Of a DNA stretch of 64,000 nucleotides, positions 59,189 to 64,000 are shown piece by piece. The stretch covers positions 4,968,833-5,032,832 of the forward strand of contig NZ_CP028897.1 in the NCBI RefSeq assembly GCF_003072645.1, read 5' to 3'. Within the stretch, counting starts at the first letter, position 1. Each line of letters opens with the position of its first letter. The notes under the pieces are model-generated. The model made no database searches. It was not told the DNA's origin and saw only the letters and a program-made list of their open reading frames with translations. The stretch comes from Dongshaea marina (GTDB taxonomy: Bacteria > Pseudomonadota > Gammaproteobacteria > Enterobacterales > Aeromonadaceae). Position numbers and translations under genes: made by a program.

Positions 59189-59388
59189 GATAAGCATCCT
59201 TTGCTACTGCGTTCGGCTCAGGGCACGTGTACTGCGCCGTGCTCCGGCACTACTGTAAGTAATAGCAAACGAATCCTGATTTTGCTTAAGGTGCTGGTTT
59301 GTAAGTGTTTATTTACTTTTTAGGGCTGGTTTATCTTAAGATTCAGGGGAGAGAGGAAGGCGCCGGATCATAACCGGCGCCATGAGGA

Positions 59389-60747
59389 TTATTTACCGAT
59401 ACAGAAGCTTGAGAAGATCCGGCCTAACAGATCATCTGAGCTGAACTCACCGGTGATTTCGCTCAGGGATTGTTGGGCCAGGCGCAGCTCTTCGGCGACC
59501 AGCTCTCCGGCGTTAAACTCTTCGAGTTGCTGTTTTGCCAGCTCAACCTTGTCATTTGCAAGCTCCAGGGCCTCCAGGTGACGTCTGCGAGCCATGAAAC
59601 TACCTTCGGTTGACCCTTGGTATCCCATCAGCTGTTTAAGGTGCTCACGAAGCTCAGGGAGGCCAAGACCGGTTTTCGCTGAGATGGGGATCACCGTATG
59701 ACTCTCATTATGGCTCACCTCCAGAGACTCCTGGGTGAGATCGGCCTTGTTGCGCACCACGGTGAGATCGATCTCTTTGGGAAGGCGATCCACAAACTCT
59801 GGCCAGATCGCATGGGGATCGGTTGCATCTGTGGTGGTTCCATCGACCAGGAACAACACCTCATCGGCTTCTTCGATGGCCTGCCAGGCCCGCTCTATCC
59901 CTATCTGTTCGACCTTGTCCGGGCTCTCCCGTAAACCCGCTGTATCTATGATATGCAATGGCATTCCATCGATGTTGATATGCTCTTTGAGGACATCCCG
60001 GGTGGTGCCGGCGATATCGGTCACTATGGCCGAGTCCTTACCTGACAGGGCATTGAGCAGGCTGGACTTGCCTGCATTGGGGCGCCCGGCGATCACCACC
60101 TTCATCCCTTCGCGCATGATGGAACCCTGGCGGGCTTGCCTGCGGATCTCGGTGAGCTGTGTCAGCAGGGCGTTGAGATCGCCACTGACCTTGCCATCAG
60201 AGAGAAAGTCTATCTCCTCCTCCGGGAAATCGATGGCGGCCTCCACATAGATGCGCAGCCGGGTCAGCTCCTCGACCAGCTGATGAATGCGATTGGAAAA
60301 ATCGCCCTGCAGTGAACTCAGCGCCGAGCGTGCCGCCTGTTCGCTACTGGCCTCGATCAGATCGGCTATCGCCTCAGCCTGGGCCAGATCCAGCTTGTTG
60401 TTGAGAAAGGCCCGCTCACTGAACTCTCCCGGACGGGCGGTGCGCAGCCCCTCAATTTTGAGGATGCGCTGCATCAGCAGATCCAGCACCACAGGGCCAC
60501 CATGCCCTTGTAGCTCCAGGACATCCTCGCCGGTAAAGGAGTTTGGTCCTTCAAAGTACAGGGCGATTCCCTGATCTAAAGTGCCTCCGGCTTCATCACG
60601 AAACGGCAGGTATTCGGCGTAGCGAACTCTTGGGGTTCTGCCAAGAACCTCTGTAGCAACTGTTTTGGCATGGGGGCCTGAGATGCGAAGTATACCTACC
60701 CCGCCATAGCCTGGGGGAGTGGCCTGAGCAATGATTGTATCGGACAT
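59389..60747 (-). CDS. mnmE: MnmE, tRNA modification GTPase
   Basis: This 452-residue GTPase works with MnmG in U34 modification. It starts [20 protein letters not shown]. The G domain has [18 protein letters not shown] and NKAD. The C-terminus ends CIGK, with the essential Cys. The start at 60747 gives the usual length (E. coli 454); a longer frame adds 24 unconserved residues. It follows yidC in the conserved dnaA-side block. Confidence 0.96.
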   Translation of the reverse strand: MSDTIIAQATPPGYGGVGILRISGPHAKTVATEVLGRTPRVRYAEYLPFRDEAGGTLDQGIALYFEGPNSFTGEDVLELQGHGGPVVLDLLMQRILKIEGLRTARPGEFSERAFLNNKLDLAQAEAIADLIEASSEQAARSALSSLQGDFSNRIHQLVEELTRLRIYVEAAIDFPEEEIDFLSDGKVSGDLNALLTQLTEIRRQARQGSIMREGMKVVIAGRPNAGKSSLLNALSGKDSAIVTDIAGTTRDVLKEHINIDGMPLHIIDTAGLRESPDKVEQIGIERAWQAIEEADEVLFLVDGTTTDATDPHAIWPEFVDRLPKEIDLTVVRNKADLTQESLEVSHNESHTVIPISAKTGLGLPELREHLKQLMGYQGSTEGSFMARRRHLEALELANDKVELAKQQLEEFNAGELVAEELRLAQQSLSEITGEFSSDDLLGRIFSSFCIGK

Positions 60748-60823
60748 GTTGGCTGAGCCTGAGCTGATTAATTGTTCACTATTGTAATAAAAAGGCAGCC
60801 CGAAGGCTGCCTGTTTCATTTCG
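60747..60823. other. Short gap between mnmE and yidC
   Basis: mnmE starts at 60747 and yidC ends at 60838. The inverted repeat GGCAGCC...GGCTGCC (about 60792-60812) is a probable intrinsic hairpin between them, with TTTCATTTCG after it on the plus side and TTTTTATT on the minus side. Confidence 0.6.
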
Positions 60824-60837
60824 ATTCGCCGTTGGGA

Positions 60838-62517
60838 TTACTTGGTTTTCTTATCCCGGCTATGCAGTCCCTTCTTCTCCAGCTGGCGGAAGATGATGGT
60901 CTGCTGGGTGATGGTCACCAGGTTACTCACCAACCAGTAGAGAGTCAGACCCGCAGGGAACCACAGGAAGAACACGGTGAAGATCATCGGCATAAACTTC
61001 ATGATCTTCTGCTGGGTTGGATCGGTTACCGTAGTTGGGCTCATCTTCTGGATGATAAACATCGAGATACCCATCAGGATAGGCAACACATAGTAAGGGT
61101 CCTTGACCGACAGGTCGTGGATCCACAGCATGAATGGTGCGTGACGCAGTTCAACTGAACCCATCAGAACCCAGTACAGAGCCAGGAAGATAGGCATCTG
61201 GATCACCAGAGGCAGACAGCCACCCAGAGGGTTAACCTTCTCCTTCTTGTACATCTCCATCATCGCCTTGGAGAGCTTCTGGCGATCATCACCGAAGCGC
61301 TCTTTCAGAGCGGCCATCTTAGGCTGCAGCAGGCGCATCTTCGCCATCGAGGTGTACTGAGCCTTGGTCAGTGGGTACATCAGACCACGCACGATCAGGG
61401 TAATGATGATGATCGCCACACCCCAGTTGCTGACAAACGACTGGATCAGCTTAAGCAGCTTGAACAGAGGCTGTGCGATGAACCACAGCCAGCCATAGTT
61501 CACGGTCAGATCCAGGTGAGGGGCAACCTTAGCCATCTCGTTCTGGTACTTAGGACCGAGCCACATCTCTGATTTGAGGGTCGCATCAGAGTTGGCTGCA
61601 ATGGTGGTCTGAGGGCCGGTGTAACCGACAATCGCTGCATCATCGCTGCGGTTGAAGCGGCTATACAGTTCGTTGGTGCCCTGTGCCTCAGGTGCTACCC
61701 AAACGGTGGCAAAGTAGTGGTTGATCATACCGATCCAGCCGTTATTGGTGGTGGTATGCAGGTTGCCATCTTTGACATCGCTGAAGCTGTACTTCTTATA
61801 GCGGGTTGAGTCGCTGGAGTAGGCTGCCCCTTCATAGGTATGGCTAGCCATGGAGGCGATGCCGCCCTTCTTTTCTGCGCCCGGTACCTGCGGGTCGATG
61901 CTTTCCTTCACCTGACCATAGAACTGGACATTGATGGGCTGAGCCGACTTGTTGGCAACCTTGTAATCAACACCGACCACATATTGATCGCGCTTGAATA
62001 CAAACTCCTTGGTGTAGGTGACGCCCGCTGCATTGGTATAGGTCAGGGGAACGATCAGCTCTTTCTGCCCGGGGGCCAGGGTGTATTCCTGCTTGGTGCT
62101 GGTATATACAGCCCGTCCCGAGGCGTTGTCGGTTCCGCCGGTGCCCAGCAAACCACTCTGTGCTACGTAGACATCGCCTTTGCGATCCTTGAGCAGCTGA
62201 TATGGCGTGTCTGAATTGATTGTTTTGGCAATCTTATTCAGTTTGGCCGACACGATATCACCACCATAGGTGTTGATCTTTAACTGGTAGAGATCTGTGG
62301 TGACTGTGATCAGCTTGGCTGCGGCATGCTTGCCTGCAACATTGATCTGTGATGCCGCGTCAGCGCCGCTAGCCGATTCAGTCTTGCTTGCAGCACTCTG
62401 ACTCTGGGTCGTCGTTTGCTGCGGCGGCTTGGGCGCATGGTCGATGTTCCACTGCTGCCAGAGCAGAAAGCAGACCACCAAAAATGCGATCAGGATTATA
62501 TTACGTTGTGATTCCAT
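60838..62517 (-). CDS. yidC: YidC, membrane protein insertase
   Basis: This 559-residue insertase has an N-terminal membrane anchor (IILIAFLVVCFLLWQQW), a large periplasmic beta domain (about 60-340) and the conserved five-helix insertase core (LKERFGDDRQKLSKAMMEMY; NPLGGCLPLVIQMPIFLALY). It inserts membrane proteins, including the ATP synthase a and c subunits, alone or with Sec. Length resembles E. coli (548). It follows yidD by two bases. Confidence 0.97.
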   Translation of the reverse strand: MESQRNIILIAFLVVCFLLWQQWNIDHAPKPPQQTTTQSQSAASKTESASGADAASQINVAGKHAAAKLITVTTDLYQLKINTYGGDIVSAKLNKIAKTINSDTPYQLLKDRKGDVYVAQSGLLGTGGTDNASGRAVYTSTKQEYTLAPGQKELIVPLTYTNAAGVTYTKEFVFKRDQYVVGVDYKVANKSAQPINVQFYGQVKESIDPQVPGAEKKGGIASMASHTYEGAAYSSDSTRYKKYSFSDVKDGNLHTTTNNGWIGMINHYFATVWVAPEAQGTNELYSRFNRSDDAAIVGYTGPQTTIAANSDATLKSEMWLGPKYQNEMAKVAPHLDLTVNYGWLWFIAQPLFKLLKLIQSFVSNWGVAIIIITLIVRGLMYPLTKAQYTSMAKMRLLQPKMAALKERFGDDRQKLSKAMMEMYKKEKVNPLGGCLPLVIQMPIFLALYWVLMGSVELRHAPFMLWIHDLSVKDPYYVLPILMGISMFIIQKMSPTTVTDPTQQKIMKFMPMIFTVFFLWFPAGLTLYWLVSNLVTITQQTIIFRQLEKKGLHSRDKKTK

Positions 62518-62519
62518 AG

Positions 62520-62768
62520 TTATTGTCTTCGCCTGGGTTTGGGTACCGGATCATAACCACCGTCATGTAAGGGATGGCATTTTAATAGACGTTTGCTCGC
62601 GAGCCAAATACCTTTTAGAGAACCATGTATTTGTATGGCCTCGATCGCATATTGAGAACAGCTGGGAGTGAAGCGGCAGCGGGGGCCGATCAGGGGGCTA
62701 ATCGCAAGTTGATAGAAGCGAATGAGGCCGATGCTCAGCCATTGTAGCGCCGAGTAAGTTTTCGCCAT
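62520..62768 (-). CDS. yidD: YidD, membrane protein insertion efficiency factor
   Basis: This 82-residue protein has the family core [20 protein letters not shown] and HDGGYDPVP. The ATG at 62768 is within the rnpA end (overlap 34 bases), which is typical. An upstream in-frame start would add 48 unconserved residues. It helps YidC insert proteins. Confidence 0.93.
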   Translation of the reverse strand: MAKTYSALQWLSIGLIRFYQLAISPLIGPRCRFTPSCSQYAIEAIQIHGSLKGIWLASKRLLKCHPLHDGGYDPVPKPRRRQ

Positions 62769-63109
62769 AGGGAGTCGATAAGTTTTTGCAGCTCCTCGTT
62801 GGATAGCTTGCCGATGCCTGATTTGGCGATCACCACAATATCCACATTGGGAAGTTCTGACTGCTTGAGTCGGAAGTTTTCCCTCAGGAGTCGCTTGATT
62901 CGATTCCGCCACACGGCTCGCTTGAGAACCTTTTTAGGTACAGCAAGGCCAAGACGTGGATGACCACAATCATTTATTCTGGCAAGCAGAGTTAATTGAG
63001 GGGATGCGGCCCGGACGGGCTTAGCGAAAACGTTTTGAAAATCTTCGGGAGTTAGCAGACGTAACTCCCGCGGAAAGGTTTGCTTCACCATAAAGGTTTG
63101 CTTAACCAT
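62735..63109 (-). CDS. rnpA: RnpA, RNase P protein component
   Basis: This 124-residue basic protein binds RNase P RNA for tRNA 5' processing. The RNR motif region is [17 protein letters not shown], and [11 protein letters not shown] is at the N-terminus. The N-terminus carries a tandem duplication ([12 protein letters not shown]), so a start at 63109 or 63091 is possible. At 63109 the ATG overlaps the rpmH stop by one base (TAATG). Confidence 0.93.
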   Translation of the reverse strand: MVKQTFMVKQTFPRELRLLTPEDFQNVFAKPVRAASPQLTLLARINDCGHPRLGLAVPKKVLKRAVWRNRIKRLLRENFRLKQSELPNVDIVVIAKSGIGKLSNEELQKLIDSLWRKLTRRYNG

Positions 63110-63243
63110 TAAGCTGCCAGTCGAGCACGACCTTTAGCACGGCGACGTGCCAGCACTTTACGGCCATTTTTAGTGGCCATGCGGGAACGAAAACCATGGT
63201 CACGCTTACGCTTCAGTACTGAAGGATTATATGTACGTTTCAT
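63109..63243 (-). CDS. rpmH: Ribosomal protein bL34
   Basis: This 44-residue basic protein starts [20 protein letters not shown] and ends AKGRARLAA, matching bL34 exactly in size and pattern. It is part of the 50S subunit. Its stop overlaps the rnpA start. It lies upstream of rnpA in the universal rpmH-rnpA order. Confidence 0.97.
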   Translation of the reverse strand: MKRTYNPSVLKRKRDHGFRSRMATKNGRKVLARRRAKGRARLAA

Positions 63244-63613
63244 AGTTGTTTCCGTTAACTGTACAGTTGTTGATGTTGAACGCTGGGAAGCTGGCGCTAC
63301 TCAGACAGACAACCCCAAAAAAGAGGCCGAATTCTAAACAGTTTTTTTGCGACAGTCAATCCGCTTTGCAAGGATCTTGGAACTTTTCTTTTTCACGCCG
63401 AGGATCGAGGATCTGTGGCGGCAAGGATCCCCGTCATTATTTGAGCAAATATGCATATCCTGTGTGATTTTTAATGGCGATCACCATATGTAGGATCTGT
63501 GGATAACTTTTAAGGATCTCGGTGGATCTTGCATCGTTGCGCTGGCGAAACGAGCGCCATCCAAGTAAAATGAACGGTCTTTATCTATTGTTTATCGGTT
63601 ACGGGAGTTAAGA
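63244..63613. promoter_or_regulatory. dnaA/rpmH divergent promoter region
   Basis: These 370 bases hold a perfect DnaA box TGTGGATAA (63498-63506), eight GATC sites between about 63370 and 63530, and the outward promoters of dnaA and rpmH. This layout fits DnaA autoregulation and Dam/SeqA control. Confidence 0.75.
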
Positions 63614-64000
63614 GTGGCGAGTTCGCTTTGGCAGCAATGCCTGGCCAGGCTTCAGGACGAATTGCCTTCGGCAGAGTTTAGCATGTGGATTCGGCCCCTG
63701 TTTGTCGAGTCTGATGGTAGCAGCCTGACGCTGTTTGCCCCGAACCGTTTTGTGCTGGATTGGGTTCGCGATAAGTATCTGATTCAGATCAACCAGCTAT
63801 TGAGTGAGTTTTGCGGCGCCGATGCGCCTTCATTAAGGATGGAGGTGGGGAATCGGAGTGTTCAGCAGCCGGCGGCGATGCAGCCTGCAGCGGCGGCAGC
63901 TCCTCAGGCACCCTCACAGCCGCAACTCCAGTTGCAACCATCACAACCACAGCCTGCGACTCGCCCGGTGAATCAATCCGCCCCATGGGAAGGAAAGATG
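63614..64000 (+). CDS. dnaA: DnaA replication initiator (5' part only; gene runs off the window)
   Basis: The first 129 residues are visible from GTG 63614 (after GGGAGT). They cover domain I ([20 protein letters not shown] and [15 protein letters not shown]), which binds DnaB and DiaA, and the start of the flexible, Gln/Pro-rich domain II linker. The AAA+ and DNA-binding domains are outside the window. It stands 32 kb from oriC with the pigment cluster between. Confidence 0.97.
   Translation, partial: MASSLWQQCLARLQDELPSAEFSMWIRPLFVESDGSSLTLFAPNRFVLDWVRDKYLIQINQLLSEFCGADAPSLRMEVGNRSVQQPAAMQPAAAAAPQAPSQPQLQLQPSQPQPATRPVNQSAPWEGKM

Overview
The window is chromosomal DNA from a marine-type gammaproteobacterium. 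It carries the replication-origin neighbourhood: the first 387 bases of dnaA, the rpmH-rnpA-yidD-yidC-mnmE run, an oriC-like region rich in GATC sites and DnaA boxes, then mnmG-rsmG-parA-parB and the F1Fo ATP synthase operon followed by glmU. This order is typical of Vibrio, Aeromonas, Shewanella and their relatives. I could not fix the genus from sequence alone.

Layout. 0-10 kb is accessory: cbpAM, a DUF1007 plus NicO metal-efflux pair, two near-identical YgdI/YgdR-type lipoproteins, a four-repeat retropepsin-like secreted protein, small secreted or membrane proteins, and three copies of a dispersed repeat that folds into a conserved branched hairpin. 10-16 kb has a histidine phosphatase, the inducible ornithine decarboxylase/antiporter pair speF-potE with a leader-like 5' region, and a small helix-turn-helix regulator. 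16-26 kb has glmU and the atp operon, separated by a frameshifted SGNH/GDSL hydrolase gene that lies between two identical 125-bp copies of the atpC tail plus its terminator. 26-31.6 kb has parB, parA, rsmG, a frameshifted mnmG, and oriC.

31.6-51 kb is dominated by a complete aryl polyene (APE) pigment cluster. Seventeen minus-strand genes are packed with overlaps or a 1-bp gap (a 10-bp gap separates the two ACP genes): apeC to apeR, an aromatic amino acid ammonia-lyase and a terminal Sfp-type phosphopantetheinyl transferase. A divergent pair, a lipoprotein and an O-methyltransferase (apeA-like, apeB-like), is read on the plus strand. The expected logic is as follows. The lyase makes an aryl acrylate starter, ApeH loads it on an ACP, the PPTase arms the ACPs, ketosynthases/ketoreductase/dehydratases extend a conjugated polyene, and ApeD/J/L/M/N move and attach it to an outer-membrane lipid. 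The cluster sits between mnmE and oriC, close to the origin.

51-60 kb is accessory: small hypothetical proteins, a disrupted gloA, a VOC protein with a divergent LysR regulator, a Gfo/Idh/MocA oxidoreductase, and a three-gene unit of chemoreceptor, porin and small periplasmic phosphate-binding-like protein. 60-64 kb returns to the conserved dnaA-side block.

Two genes (mnmG and the GDSL hydrolase) are broken by one missing base in a G run, so assembly error is a real possibility. gloA carries what looks like an 11-base deletion. No tRNA, rRNA, CRISPR array or complete insertion sequence was seen.
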